Part shown: positions 17,152-25,585 of the stretch, piece after piece | Layout: each line of letters opens with the position of its first letter | Numbering within the stretch: the first letter of the stretch is position 1 | From: Rhodospirillaceae bacterium UBA4468 | GTDB lineage: Bacteria; Pseudomonadota; Alphaproteobacteria; Rhodospirillales; Casp-alpha2 | DNA: 37,172 nucleotides | Assembly (NCBI GenBank): GCA_002389385.1 | Contig: DGOK01000031.1 | Coordinates: 1 to 37,172, forward strand | Direction of reading: 5' to 3' | Notes under the pieces: generated by a model | What the model saw: the letters and a program-made list of their open reading frames with translations, nothing else | Told to the model about the DNA's origin: nothing | Database searches by the model: none | Position numbers and translations under genes: made by a program

Positions 17152-18912
17152 TTATCGCCCGCTCGCCGTGCCAGCACGCCTTGGATCTGCTCCTGCTGAT
17201 AACGTACCTGTCTCAGAATCAGAAACGACAGCCAAAACACCACCTGCTTTCCAAGTACCATCTTGCCAACGTTCGACCTTATGGCCGCGCTTTATCAGGT
17301 CTTCAACGACAACGTCTGGAATACTTTGCTCAATCATCAAGAGATCAGGGTTATAGGTATTTGGCGCAAACGACGACGGAAAACTGTATGTCGCAAATCG
17401 CGGTGCCTCGACGGCTTGCTGAATATCCATGCCAAAATGGAATTTGTTCACATAGACCTGCATCATGGCTTGAATTTGCACATCACCACCAGGCGTTCCA
17501 AACGCCATTAATGGCTTGCCATCTTTCAATGCAATGGCTGGATTAGGCGTCAGGCGAGGTCGCTTACCAGGGGCCAACGCATTTATTGACTCTGACGTGC
17601 CCCGCGATTGAGACCCGCGCGAAGACGGGCATAACCCAGTGCCCGGAATAACCTCAGTATCTGCAGATGTGTCACTTGGCGTCGCCGAGAACATATTCCC
17701 ATCACGGTCAATGACAGCAACATACGATGTGTCTGCAGACGCAGGATCAGCCATCGGGTATTTTCTGCCAGGTGATGTGTCATGGGGATCATTCTCTCCA
17801 TTAAGATCAGGCCCAGCCTGTATTCTATCATGTCGCGTGCCACCCAAAATAGTTCCTGCAGGCGGCATGCCTTTGTGGGCATGGTCCATATCGATCAATG
17901 CCATTCGCTTCGCAAGATATTCAGGATCAAGCATTTCGGTCACTGGCACATCAACAAAAGCGGGGTCTGTGACGAAGGCCTCACGATCTGCAAAGACCAA
18001 TTTAAAGATTTCAGTCATCGTGTGGATATAGTCAGCCGAATTATGCTTCAATTTCGATGGATCAATCATTTCCAACATCCGAAAACCCTGTGCCAGCGAG
18101 ATACCCTGACACCAGGCACCGCAGGTCACGATTTCGGCATCGTGAAAAGGAACGGACAGTGGTTCTTCGTACTGAACACGATAGTCGGCCATATCTTCCA
18201 TGCGCATAAAACCATCATTCGCAATATGGAAATCACAAATCTTGCGGGCAATGTCGCCTTTGTAGAATGCATCACGTGCCGCCTGGATACCTCGAAGACG
18301 ATCCCCACCAGCTGACTGCTCTTCATCAATCATATATTGGATAGAGGCCGCAAGCTCGGTTTGAACAAAAATCTCACCGACCTCAGGTGGGCGTCCGTTT
18401 GGCAAATAGATTGACTGCGTGGCGGGCGAGCGGCGATATGCTTCTTCATTACTCGCAATAAACTCGGCAAAAACAGGATAGACCGCAAAGCCTTCACGTG
18501 CATACCGTTCAGCGTATTTGGCGACATCACCAAACCGCATCGTACCATACTCTCCTAACGCCTCAATCCAGGCTGCAGGGGCCGCAGGTACCACTGTCCG
18601 CTGAATACCTTGGGGCATTGCACCGCCATGCTTTTTTTCAAAATAATCGACGGACGCCAATGCCGGCCAAACACCCAACCCATCAATCGTGATCGTTTTC
18701 CCGGTCTCAGCCATCCGGATCATGATGGGCGCCACACCAGCGAAATTCACCAAGTCACTATGAAGGATTCCCAACGCCATCCCGGCAGCCACACCTGCAT
18801 CAATGGCATTGCCACCTGTTTCCAGTATTTCCATACCAGCTTTGGTCGCGAGTTCGTGGCCTGAAGAGATTGCATATTGTTGCGCTAAAACCTGGGGACG
18901 TGATATGATCAT
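17152..18912 (-). CDS. ggt: gamma-glutamyltransferase family protein, no signal peptide
   Basis: This 586-residue Ntn-hydrolase family protein is related to gamma-glutamyltranspeptidase, which cleaves gamma-glutamyl amides such as glutathione after self-processing into two subunits. The large-subunit start has the family pattern SGHELATKAGMEILETGGNAIDA. The self-cleavage and catalytic Thr is in ADTSYVAVIDRDGN at about residue 393, followed by the substrate loop FGTPGGD. Classical GGTs are exported, but here the protein begins MIISRPQVLAQQ with no hydrophobic leader, so it is probably cytoplasmic. That fits relatives acting as acylases or on gamma-glutamyl intermediates. It stands alone on the reverse strand, convergent with the crotonase gene. 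Confidence 0.87.
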   Translation of the reverse strand: MIISRPQVLAQQYAISSGHELATKAGMEILETGGNAIDAGVAAGMALGILHSDLVNFAGVAPIMIRMAETGKTITIDGLGVWPALASVDYFEKKHGGAMPQGIQRTVVPAAPAAWIEALGEYGTMRFGDVAKYAERYAREGFAVYPVFAEFIASNEEAYRRSPATQSIYLPNGRPPEVGEIFVQTELAASIQYMIDEEQSAGGDRLRGIQAARDAFYKGDIARKICDFHIANDGFMRMEDMADYRVQYEEPLSVPFHDAEIVTCGAWCQGISLAQGFRMLEMIDPSKLKHNSADYIHTMTEIFKLVFADREAFVTDPAFVDVPVTEMLDPEYLAKRMALIDMDHAHKGMPPAGTILGGTRHDRIQAGPDLNGENDPHDTSPGRKYPMADPASADTSYVAVIDRDGNMFSATPSDTSADTEVIPGTGLCPSSRGSQSRGTSESINALAPGKRPRLTPNPAIALKDGKPLMAFGTPGGDVQIQAMMQVYVNKFHFGMDIQQAVEAPRFATYSFPSSFAPNTYNPDLLMIEQSIPDVVVEDLIKRGHKVERWQDGTWKAGGVLAVVSDSETGTLSAGADPRRAGTASGR

Positions 18913-18928
18913 AATTTGCTGCTCTCAA

Positions 18929-19075
18929 TCAATTCGGTGGAGGGGCTACGTTTAATAATAGCTCCATTAAATCGCGGCCAAGGACGATGTGTCCATCGAA
19001 GATTTGCTTCATCTCAGTGACTAATTGTTCAAGGACATTTGGCGCATCTAAAAGATTAATGAAATGGATTAACAC
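18929..19075 (-). CDS. possible small ORF or gene remnant
   Basis: Within the 470-base gap before the aminotransferase gene, the reverse strand has a 48-codon GTG-started frame. It has the amphipathic composition of real protein (IHFINLLDAPNVLEQLVTEM, then FDGHIVLGRDLMELLLNV) and ends 16 bases before the ggt start. I do not recognise it. It could be a leader peptide, a small protein, or the C-terminal scrap of a lost gene; the frame is closed upstream by TAA. No clear ribosome-binding site precedes it. I see nothing else in the rest of the gap up to 19382 beyond a plausible leader for the next gene. Confidence 0.25.
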   Translation of the reverse strand: MLIHFINLLDAPNVLEQLVTEMKQIFDGHIVLGRDLMELLLNVAPPPN

Positions 19076-19382
19076 AACAATTTTTACATAGGCACGACTT
19101 TAGCCGCAACATTAAGTTATGATTTTGTGAAGTAGAAATCAAAACCATCGAAGACTAAGGCACAATCATCAACAAACATCACGTCATTAGCTTTCTTTTA
19201 TAACCCAGGCTTGAGGGCCTCATCCGAGACGGCTATTCTAAATCCGATGGCGACGCTCTTTTCCTCGTTAAACCTCCCATCGCACTGGCCTTCCTGGTCG
19301 CATCTGTTTTCATTATTTACTCTGCAACGCGCGGAACCAAACCCACTTAGTAAGAATAGTCTCGTTATAAAAGGAATGACCC

Positions 19383-20558
19383 GTGAGCACCCAAACCGAA
19401 GACACCCCTCTTGTAAATGGCAAACCTTATCGCCTACGTTTGCCCGGCCCAACTACTGTTCCCCTGCGCATTCGCGAAGTATCCGCGCAAGCGATCCTCA
19501 ATCACCGCGGGCCTGAATTCGCATCGCAGCTAGGCGAAGTGGTCGAAATGCTGCGCCCAGTCATCGGCACTGCTAATGACATTCTTATGTTTGCCAGTTC
19601 TGGTACTGGCGTGATGGAGGCAAGTCTTGCCAATGTCCTCGCACCAGGTGACAAAATCCTAGTTCTTAGCAACGGCCAATGGGGTGAACGGTTTATCAGC
19701 ATTGCCAACGCACTGTTCCAAGACATCACAATCGATAAGATCGAAGTCCCCTGGGGTGCCGCAATTTCGGGCAATGATCTCAAGGAACGCCTTTCCTCGG
19801 ATGATTATGCTGCTGTTATTGCTGTTCATAACGAAAGCTCGACAGGTGCGATTTCTGATCTCGCTGAAATCGGTGCATTGGTCCGTGAAACATCCGCAGT
19901 TCTCATCGTTGACTCTATAAGTGGAACGGGTGGCATGGAAATGCGCCAAGATGAATGGGGCATTGATGTCTTGTTAACGTCGTCACAAAAAGCACTCATG
20001 TGCCCTCCTGGTATTGGTATTGTCAGCGTCAGCGATAAAGCATGGGAACGTATCGAAAATGATGCTAGGCGTGCACGATTCTATTGGGATTTTCGCAAAG
20101 CCCGCGAATGGGCACCCAAAGGACAAACTGCCTTCACGCCGCCAGTATCCCTTATTGCTGGCTTACACGAGGCATTGGTATCTATTCACGAAGAAAGCCT
20201 ACAAGCTGTCCTCAAGCGTCATGAACAGCTCGCAAAAGCACTTCAAGCAGGTGGACTTACCATGGGCTTCACGCTTTTCCCAACAGCACCCATGACGTCA
20301 AATACTGTGGCTGTTTTTGCCGTACCAGATGGCGTCGACGGGGTGGATATTGTGAAGCGAATGTATAAAGATCACGGAAGTGTCATTGCGGGATCACGAA
20401 ATGCACTTCGTGGAAAGATCATTCGTATTGGTACGATGGGCGCCGTGACAGAGGATGATATTATGACTGACCTCGAACATCTTGAAGCGACGATGATCTC
20501 TCTTGGCGTTGATTTAACTCCAGGGGCAGCGGTTGCTGCTGCACGAGCCACCCTCTGA
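19383..20558 (+). CDS. class V aminotransferase (alanine/serine-glyoxylate aminotransferase-like)
   Basis: The 391-residue product is a PLP enzyme of the AGXT/PucG/SGAT branch, which transfers amino groups typically to glyoxylate or other small 2-oxoacids. Landmarks are LPGPTTVPLRI and NHRGPEFASQL at the N-terminus, FASSGTGVMEASLAN, SNGQWGERF, AVHNESSTGAISDL, VDSISGTGGMEM with the PLP-binding Asp, and the Schiff-base Lys in TSSQKALMCPPGIG. The GTG start at 19383 follows AAAGGAA. Its stop overlaps the next start (TGATG), which indicates coupled translation with the hydro-lyase genes and therefore a shared pathway. Confidence 0.87.
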   Translation: MSTQTEDTPLVNGKPYRLRLPGPTTVPLRIREVSAQAILNHRGPEFASQLGEVVEMLRPVIGTANDILMFASSGTGVMEASLANVLAPGDKILVLSNGQWGERFISIANALFQDITIDKIEVPWGAAISGNDLKERLSSDDYAAVIAVHNESSTGAISDLAEIGALVRETSAVLIVDSISGTGGMEMRQDEWGIDVLLTSSQKALMCPPGIGIVSVSDKAWERIENDARRARFYWDFRKAREWAPKGQTAFTPPVSLIAGLHEALVSIHEESLQAVLKRHEQLAKALQAGGLTMGFTLFPTAPMTSNTVAVFAVPDGVDGVDIVKRMYKDHGSVIAGSRNALRGKIIRIGTMGAVTEDDIMTDLEHLEATMISLGVDLTPGAAVAAARATL

Positions 20559-21850
20559 TGCCGTCAAGTTCTGTCACGCCTGCAACGATCAGCGAGAAAA
20601 TACTTTCAGCGCATTGTGGTCGCGAATGCCGAGCCGGTGAAAGCGTTGTCTGCAAAGTCGATGCAGCTATGGCGACCGACGGGTCTGCGCCAATGGCTAT
20701 CGATTACTTCAATAAGATGGGTGGTAAGAAACTCGCCGAGCCTCAATCGATGATTTTTGCCCTTGATCACTATGCCCCGCCGGACAACCCAGCGACCGTA
20801 GAGCTTCAAGATCGCATCCGCCGCTTTAGTGAAGAACAAGGCAACACCCTTTATGATATTGGGGCCGGCATTGGGCATCAGTTGATGATCGAACGCGGAC
20901 ATGTGAAACCGGGACAACTCATTGTTGGCGCTGACAGCCATTCGGTTGCATATGGTGCCGCAAATGTCTTTGCAACGGGTGTCGGTTCTTCAGACCTTGC
21001 CGCCGTAATGTTAACAGGCAAGCTATGGTTCAAGGTTCCAGAAAGTATTCGCGTCACGTTGACAGGCAAACTTCCAAATGGCGTTGATGCCAAAGACATC
21101 GCGCTTGAAATTAATCGTACGCTCGATCCTGCCGAAGCGTCGTATCGCACGCTTGAGTTCCAAGGCGATGGTGCCGCATCACTTACATTCGAAGAACGTA
21201 TGCTACTGACGAATATGTCTACGGATGCGGGTGCCAAGGCAGGCGTATTCGCTGCTGATGCAACAACGACTGCATATTTAAATGCTGGCGATGACGTGGG
21301 TGTGGCCGTGCATGCTGATAAAGATGCTGTGTATGCGCTCGATTTAAATATCGACCTGGATCAGCTCACACCGCGTCTCGCGCGTCCGCCTGTCGATGGT
21401 GCAGCCGCTGAGATTGTCGGGATAGAACAGGATCTAGGGACACCCGTCGACATGGTATACCTCGGCACATGTACAGGTGGTCGTAAATCTGACCTCGAGC
21501 GTGCTTTGAACGTACTCCGTACCGGTGGCACTAAACATAAGCGGGTGCAGCTTATCGTCACGCCAGCGTCTGATCGCGTATACAGCGATCTTGCAACTGA
21601 AGGCATGCTCGCTGAATTTATCGCACTCGGAGCGCTGGTCATGACACCAGGATGCGGATCATGCTGTGGGACGTGCGGCACAATCCCAGGCAACGAAAAA
21701 GTCGTTATGTCTGCTGCGAACCGTAACTTTACCGGCCGCATGGGGAATGCAAAAGCACGGGTCTACTTAGCTTCACCAGAAGCGTGCGCCGCCGCCGCAA
21801 TCACAGGTGAAATCACCGACCCAAGGACCTTCCTTGAGGCCCAGCAATGA
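20558..21850 (+). CDS. 3-isopropylmalate dehydratase-like (aconitase family) large subunit
   Basis: This 430-residue protein is the catalytic subunit of a two-subunit aconitase-superfamily hydro-lyase that moves water across a double bond using a [4Fe-4S] cluster. Family stretches are FALDHYAPPD, VGADSHSVAYGAANVFATGVGSSD and LGTCTGGRKSDLERA. The cluster cysteines are in the latter and in PGCGSCCGTCGTIPGN. The cluster loop has four Cys where LeuC usually reads GxSCGxC, and the size resembles the short archaeal-type LeuC/HacA proteins. There is no leuA or leuB nearby, so leucine synthesis is unlikely. Its start overlaps the aminotransferase stop and its stop overlaps the small-subunit start. 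Confidence 0.85.
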   Translation: MPSSSVTPATISEKILSAHCGRECRAGESVVCKVDAAMATDGSAPMAIDYFNKMGGKKLAEPQSMIFALDHYAPPDNPATVELQDRIRRFSEEQGNTLYDIGAGIGHQLMIERGHVKPGQLIVGADSHSVAYGAANVFATGVGSSDLAAVMLTGKLWFKVPESIRVTLTGKLPNGVDAKDIALEINRTLDPAEASYRTLEFQGDGAASLTFEERMLLTNMSTDAGAKAGVFAADATTTAYLNAGDDVGVAVHADKDAVYALDLNIDLDQLTPRLARPPVDGAAAEIVGIEQDLGTPVDMVYLGTCTGGRKSDLERALNVLRTGGTKHKRVQLIVTPASDRVYSDLATEGMLAEFIALGALVMTPGCGSCCGTCGTIPGNEKVVMSAANRNFTGRMGNAKARVYLASPEACAAAAITGEITDPRTFLEAQQ

Positions 21851-22365
21851 CCTCACTTACCATTAATGGCCCTGCACGTCTTGTTGGCGCGGATATCAAT
21901 ACGGACTACATAATCTCATCTAGACGAAAGCGCGTCACAATCGATCCTGATGCCCTCCAGCTACATATTTTTGAAGACTATAATGCTGAATTTGGCCAAA
22001 GCCTTAAACCAGACGATATCATTGTTGCGGGTAAGAATTTTGGTTGTGGGTCTGCAATGGAGGTCGCTGTTACGGTTGTTCGCGCCGCAGGTATTTCCTG
22101 TGTGCTAGCGCCCAGTTTTGCCCGTGCGTATTACCGTAACGCAATCAATAACGGCTTGTTACCAGTTATCTGTGATACATCAAGTATCCAGGAAGGTGAC
22201 ACGTTATCCATTGTATCCGAAGGCAATGACATTCATGTCACCAACACAAGCCGCGACATATCAATTGGCGCTGCATCCCTTTCATCAATGATGATCGAAA
22301 TACTGAAAACAGGTGGACTCACGGAATATCTCCGCAAGCATGGCGACTTTCCAAGCGAAATTTAA
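21847..22365 (+). CDS. 3-isopropylmalate dehydratase-like small subunit
   Basis: The 172-residue swivelling-domain partner of the preceding subunit completes the active site of the hydro-lyase. The family core is clear: ADINTDYIISSRRK, GKNFGCGSAMEVAV and SFARAYYRNAINNGLLP. The substrate-carboxylate motif of LeuD and aconitase, usually GSSREHA, reads GSAMEVA here, losing the conserved Arg and His. The substrate is therefore probably not isopropylmalate. The ATG overlaps the large-subunit stop (ATGA), as expected of tightly coupled subunits. Confidence 0.85.
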   Translation: MTSLTINGPARLVGADINTDYIISSRRKRVTIDPDALQLHIFEDYNAEFGQSLKPDDIIVAGKNFGCGSAMEVAVTVVRAAGISCVLAPSFARAYYRNAINNGLLPVICDTSSIQEGDTLSIVSEGNDIHVTNTSRDISIGAASLSSMMIEILKTGGLTEYLRKHGDFPSEI

Positions 22366-22402
22366 ACGACACTTAGACTGATAACGAAAAAGGAATACGA
22401 AC

Positions 22403-23062
22403 ATGGCTGTACAAAAATTTAATGTTGATTTTGAAAAACTCTCAGCAGAGACGCTTGAGCAATGGAGCAAAATTCCACCTGCAATTGCAACAGATTGCAT
22501 GAACCGCACCAACTCTATGTCTGGCGATATGCAGCCTATATCTCTCGGCATGAAAATTTGTGGTCAGGCGCGTACCGTAACAACAATGGTCGGCGACAAC
22601 GGTGCCAGCCATGCTGCCATCGGCATGCTAGAGCCTGGCGAAATCATGGTTATTGACGCCCGCGGCCACAAAGAAACGGCTGTTTGGGGTGGCATCATGA
22701 CCCGTGCCGCAATGAAGCAAGGCATCGGCGGCTTGATTGTTGATGGCGCTGTCAGAGACGCTGATGAAATTCGTGAATTCGGCTTTCCAACATTTGCCCT
22801 CGCGACCTGCCCTGCGGGCCCTAGCAAAGGCTTTGGCGGCATCATTGATGGTGTGATTTCTTGTGCACGCTGCCCTGTAAAACCTGGCGATGTCGTTATT
22901 GGTGATGACGACGGCATCACGGTCATTCCATTGGAACGTCAGGCACAAATTCTAAAAGCGTGCATCGAAAAAATTGCACAAGAAGAAGCCACGAATGCAG
23001 ATATCAAAAAAGGTGTTCTACCTGGAACACGATTTGGTCTGGAAATCGAAGAAATTAGCTAA
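22403..23062 (+). CDS. RraA-like protein (HMG/CHA aldolase or oxaloacetate decarboxylase family)
   Basis: This 219-residue protein has the RraA/HMG-aldolase fold. Members of this family cleave 4-hydroxy-4-methyl-2-oxoglutarate or 4-carboxy-4-hydroxy-2-oxoadipate to pyruvate plus an oxoacid, or decarboxylate oxaloacetate, with a divalent metal. Motifs are AIATDCMNR near the N-terminus, WGGIMTRAAMKQGIGGLIVD, the metal/pyruvate site GAVRDADEI and the terminal GDDDGITVIP. True RraA (RNase E inhibitor) is shorter. The gene is 37 bases after the hydro-lyase small subunit and has the ribosome-binding site AAAGGAA. The operon context favours a pathway aldolase acting on the hydrated product. Confidence 0.83.
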   Translation: MAVQKFNVDFEKLSAETLEQWSKIPPAIATDCMNRTNSMSGDMQPISLGMKICGQARTVTTMVGDNGASHAAIGMLEPGEIMVIDARGHKETAVWGGIMTRAAMKQGIGGLIVDGAVRDADEIREFGFPTFALATCPAGPSKGFGGIIDGVISCARCPVKPGDVVIGDDDGITVIPLERQAQILKACIEKIAQEEATNADIKKGVLPGTRFGLEIEEIS

Positions 23063-23093
23063 GCCATTCAGGCTGAAGTATAGCGAATACCCT

Positions 23094-23122
23094 GGGCGGA
23101 CAGCATCTATGAATGTCCGCTC
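23094..23122. terminator. stem-loop between convergent rraA-like and selU genes
   Basis: GCGGACA (23096-23102) pairs with TGTCCGC (23114-23120), and the stem is extended by a G-U and a G-C pair. It lies between the two convergent stop codons. There is no clear T-run on either side, so it is a weak bidirectional terminator candidate. Confidence 0.45.
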
Positions 23123-24194
23123 AAGAGCCCGATGCTGACGGTGTCACTGGGCCATATGCCAAGATACGTGTGACGGCACCTTCTAGCGTATTATCACTAC
23201 AATCTGGCATCTCTATTTTAGCATGTACAAACCTGTCATGCCGCTCCATCGACCTGTCATAAGCCGGGTCGTAATGCGCCTCAAGGAGTTCAACAGCCAA
23301 TAGTTGCCAGTCTTTGGCATCAATCAATGCTTGCCAGATATCTGTACGCTCGCGCCCATGGCGATGCGTCATTCCCGTAACAAGCTTGTTCAAATCCGAA
23401 ATATCATGCGTGAGATGCTCGTAAGCGCCCAGCAAATATGTCGCGCGATCTGTCCTCGGTGCTGAAACAGCGATTTGTGGCGCAGCCGCAATGCTCTTCC
23501 ATAACTCCGGAGCAAGCTGAACGTTCCCAACCTTTGAGCTTTCAGATTCGACATACACAGGTCGTTCAGGATCGAAACTCTGCAATTTCTTATTTAACTG
23601 AGATTCGAACATCCGTTGGCTTGGCTGAGGGCTGTCTTTGATATGGCCCAGCAATGACCCGCGATGATTGGCAATGCCTTCAAGATCAAGAACCTGCGCA
23701 CCTTTGGCTTCTAATCCAGTCAGGATATCAGTTTTCCGTGATCCTGTTCGCCCTGCAACAACAATGAACGACAGCGTCGAAGGCACTGCCTCGAGGCCTG
23801 ACATGACATCGCGGCGATATTGCTTATATCCACCAGTCAGCACATAGCTAAGCCAACCCACCTCACTACAGATACGGGCAAACGCATGCGAGCGCTGTCC
23901 ACCACGCCAACAATGGATCAGTGGCGAAAAGCTGGATGGCAGATCGAATAACTTTGTATCCAAATGATCGGCTATATTCCTAGCCACAAACGCAGCACCC
24001 TTTTTACGTGCGATAAACGGGGACTCTTGCTTATAAAGCGTTCCAATGGTGACGCGCTCTTCATCCGACAGAACGGGCATATTCACAGCACCAGGAATAT
24101 GATCGTCGGCGAACTCAATTGGCGAGCGCACATCAATAATCATATCATAGTCGGACGCTTGCCACGAGGTTACATCTGTTATGGGCGCGCTCAT
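23121..24194 (-). CDS. selU: tRNA 2-selenouridine synthase SelU/MnmH
   Basis: This 357-residue enzyme replaces sulfur by selenium in 2-thiouridine at the wobble position of certain tRNAs (Lys, Glu, Gln), using selenophosphate and a geranylated intermediate. The N-terminal rhodanese domain carries the active Cys95 in LIHCWRGGQRS. A P-loop domain follows, with AGRTGSRKT at about residues 147-155 and LDLEGIANHRGSLLG. The order and length match MnmH. It lies 45 bases downstream of the senA-like gene on the same strand, so the two are probably cotranscribed. The protein needs SelD, which is encoded nearby. Confidence 0.93.
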   Translation of the reverse strand: MSAPITDVTSWQASDYDMIIDVRSPIEFADDHIPGAVNMPVLSDEERVTIGTLYKQESPFIARKKGAAFVARNIADHLDTKLFDLPSSFSPLIHCWRGGQRSHAFARICSEVGWLSYVLTGGYKQYRRDVMSGLEAVPSTLSFIVVAGRTGSRKTDILTGLEAKGAQVLDLEGIANHRGSLLGHIKDSPQPSQRMFESQLNKKLQSFDPERPVYVESESSKVGNVQLAPELWKSIAAAPQIAVSAPRTDRATYLLGAYEHLTHDISDLNKLVTGMTHRHGRERTDIWQALIDAKDWQLLAVELLEAHYDPAYDRSMERHDRFVHAKIEMPDCSDNTLEGAVTRILAYGPVTPSASGS

Positions 24195-24239
24195 CTTGGG
24201 GTCACCTGTTGTTAGTATTTAGTATTGGAGCCTTGGTTA

Positions 24240-25550
24240 TCACTTACACAAACGAAAGCCACTAAAAACGTCCCAGCGTTCAGGTTCGAAATAGTTTCGA
24301 TAGGTCCCCCGCATCATCCGCGACCTCGTCGTCCACGCACCACCGCGCAGAACCTTTGTCTCGCCAAATAGCATTCGCGAGTAGTCTTCGTAGGCATCTG
24401 TTTCAAAGCCCGGGTATGGCGCGAACGTATCCGCACACCATTCCCAGGCATTACCAAGCATCTGCCTGCACCCAAAGGCACTATCCCCTTCAGGGAAAGC
24501 AGCAACATCAACCGGCCCCATATGACGACCGTCCAAGTTTGCAATCTCATCACCATGCGGATCATTCCCCCATGGATAGATACGCTTCGTGTCAGGAGCA
24601 ATAAGTCCATCTGGCGATTTTTCACCAAGGGCTGCGACTTCCCATTCCGCTTCACTCGGCAATCGCGCGCCAGCCCAACGAGCATATGCATTAGCTTCAT
24701 ACCAGCTCACATGGATAACAGGTTCATGATCAGCAAGTGGCAAGATTTGATCGAATCGCCGCACCATCCATCCATCTGAGCCCGCATCAATCCAGTATCC
24801 TGGATGGTTTATTTCGCGCTGATTTCGCCATTTAATGCCGTCGAGGCACCAAAATTCGTCTCGCGCATACCCGCCATCATCAACGAAATTTGTAAATTCA
24901 ATATTTGTTACAGGCGCCTTCGCTATTGAAAACGGCTCAACAGTGACCGAGTGCGCCCATTTCTCATTATCAAAATTGAATGCACCATCATCTGGCACGC
25001 CTATTGAAAAAGTGCCGCCCGGCACATCAACAAACCCAATATAAGGGCCCGCCTTTCGGTGGCTGTCCGTATCTAAAGTATTTGCAAAAACAGGTGTGGG
25101 ATAACCTAAGGTTTGTCTGCCCCATAAAAATGCTTCGGTATGCATATCCTCGTGAAACACGCCAAACTGACACATAAAGCGTTGTGCATCGGTTATGCCT
25201 TCATCTCTTAAGCACGCAATAAGGGCGTCCTGCGTACCCTGCATGTAGTCCAGCGTTTCATCGAATGACAGAAGAGGAAGGTCCCAGCGGGTTTCGTGTA
25301 CGACGGCGATCGAGTCGTATATCGCATCTGCCTTATCGCCCAGGATACTTTCCCGGCCATAAAGTGCCCGCAGCACAAAGTACTCATAGAAGTATGCAAC
25401 GTGCCCGACTTCCCAACGTAAAGGGTTCACCGTATCCAACTTTGGGCCAATGAGCTGCTCAGCATTTAGGTCAGTAATAAGCTCCAATGTGCGAAGACGT
25501 GTGTCTTGCAGCATCTTGATCAATTGTGTCGTGGTAACTTGCGTGGTCAT
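24240..25550 (-). CDS. senA: EgtB-family selenoneine synthase, SenA-like
   Basis: This 436-residue non-haem-iron enzyme has an N-terminal DinB-like four-helix domain and a C-terminal FGE-sulfatase (SUMF1) domain starting near residue 165. The iron ligands are visible as His50 (WEVGH), His133 and His137 (HEDMH), at nearly the same positions as in EgtB. The C-terminus has GNAWEWCADTF, the KVLRGGAWTTRSR segment and a final GFRLCK. EgtB joins gamma-glutamylcysteine or cysteine to hercynine for ergothioneine. SenA joins a selenosugar to hercynine for selenoneine. Adjacency to a SenB-like gene, selD and selU, with no egtA, egtC or egtD nearby, favours SenA. EgtB remains the main alternative. Confidence 0.82.
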   Translation of the reverse strand: MTTQVTTTQLIKMLQDTRLRTLELITDLNAEQLIGPKLDTVNPLRWEVGHVAYFYEYFVLRALYGRESILGDKADAIYDSIAVVHETRWDLPLLSFDETLDYMQGTQDALIACLRDEGITDAQRFMCQFGVFHEDMHTEAFLWGRQTLGYPTPVFANTLDTDSHRKAGPYIGFVDVPGGTFSIGVPDDGAFNFDNEKWAHSVTVEPFSIAKAPVTNIEFTNFVDDGGYARDEFWCLDGIKWRNQREINHPGYWIDAGSDGWMVRRFDQILPLADHEPVIHVSWYEANAYARWAGARLPSEAEWEVAALGEKSPDGLIAPDTKRIYPWGNDPHGDEIANLDGRHMGPVDVAAFPEGDSAFGCRQMLGNAWEWCADTFAPYPGFETDAYEDYSRMLFGETKVLRGGAWTTRSRMMRGTYRNYFEPERWDVFSGFRLCK

Positions 25551-25585
25551 ATAACACTCTTATTCATGGTGGAGATCAGGCTGTT

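Noticed and set aside
20558..22365. leuCD of leucine biosynthesis
   Set aside because: There is no leuA or leuB nearby, the genes are coupled to an aminotransferase and an aldolase, and the small subunit lacks the SREHA motif.
24240..25550. Ergothioneine synthase EgtB as the primary call
   Set aside because: The iron ligands are shared by EgtB and SenA, but the adjacent SenB-like, selD and selU genes and the lack of egtA, egtC and egtD make SenA the better reading. EgtB is kept as the alternative.
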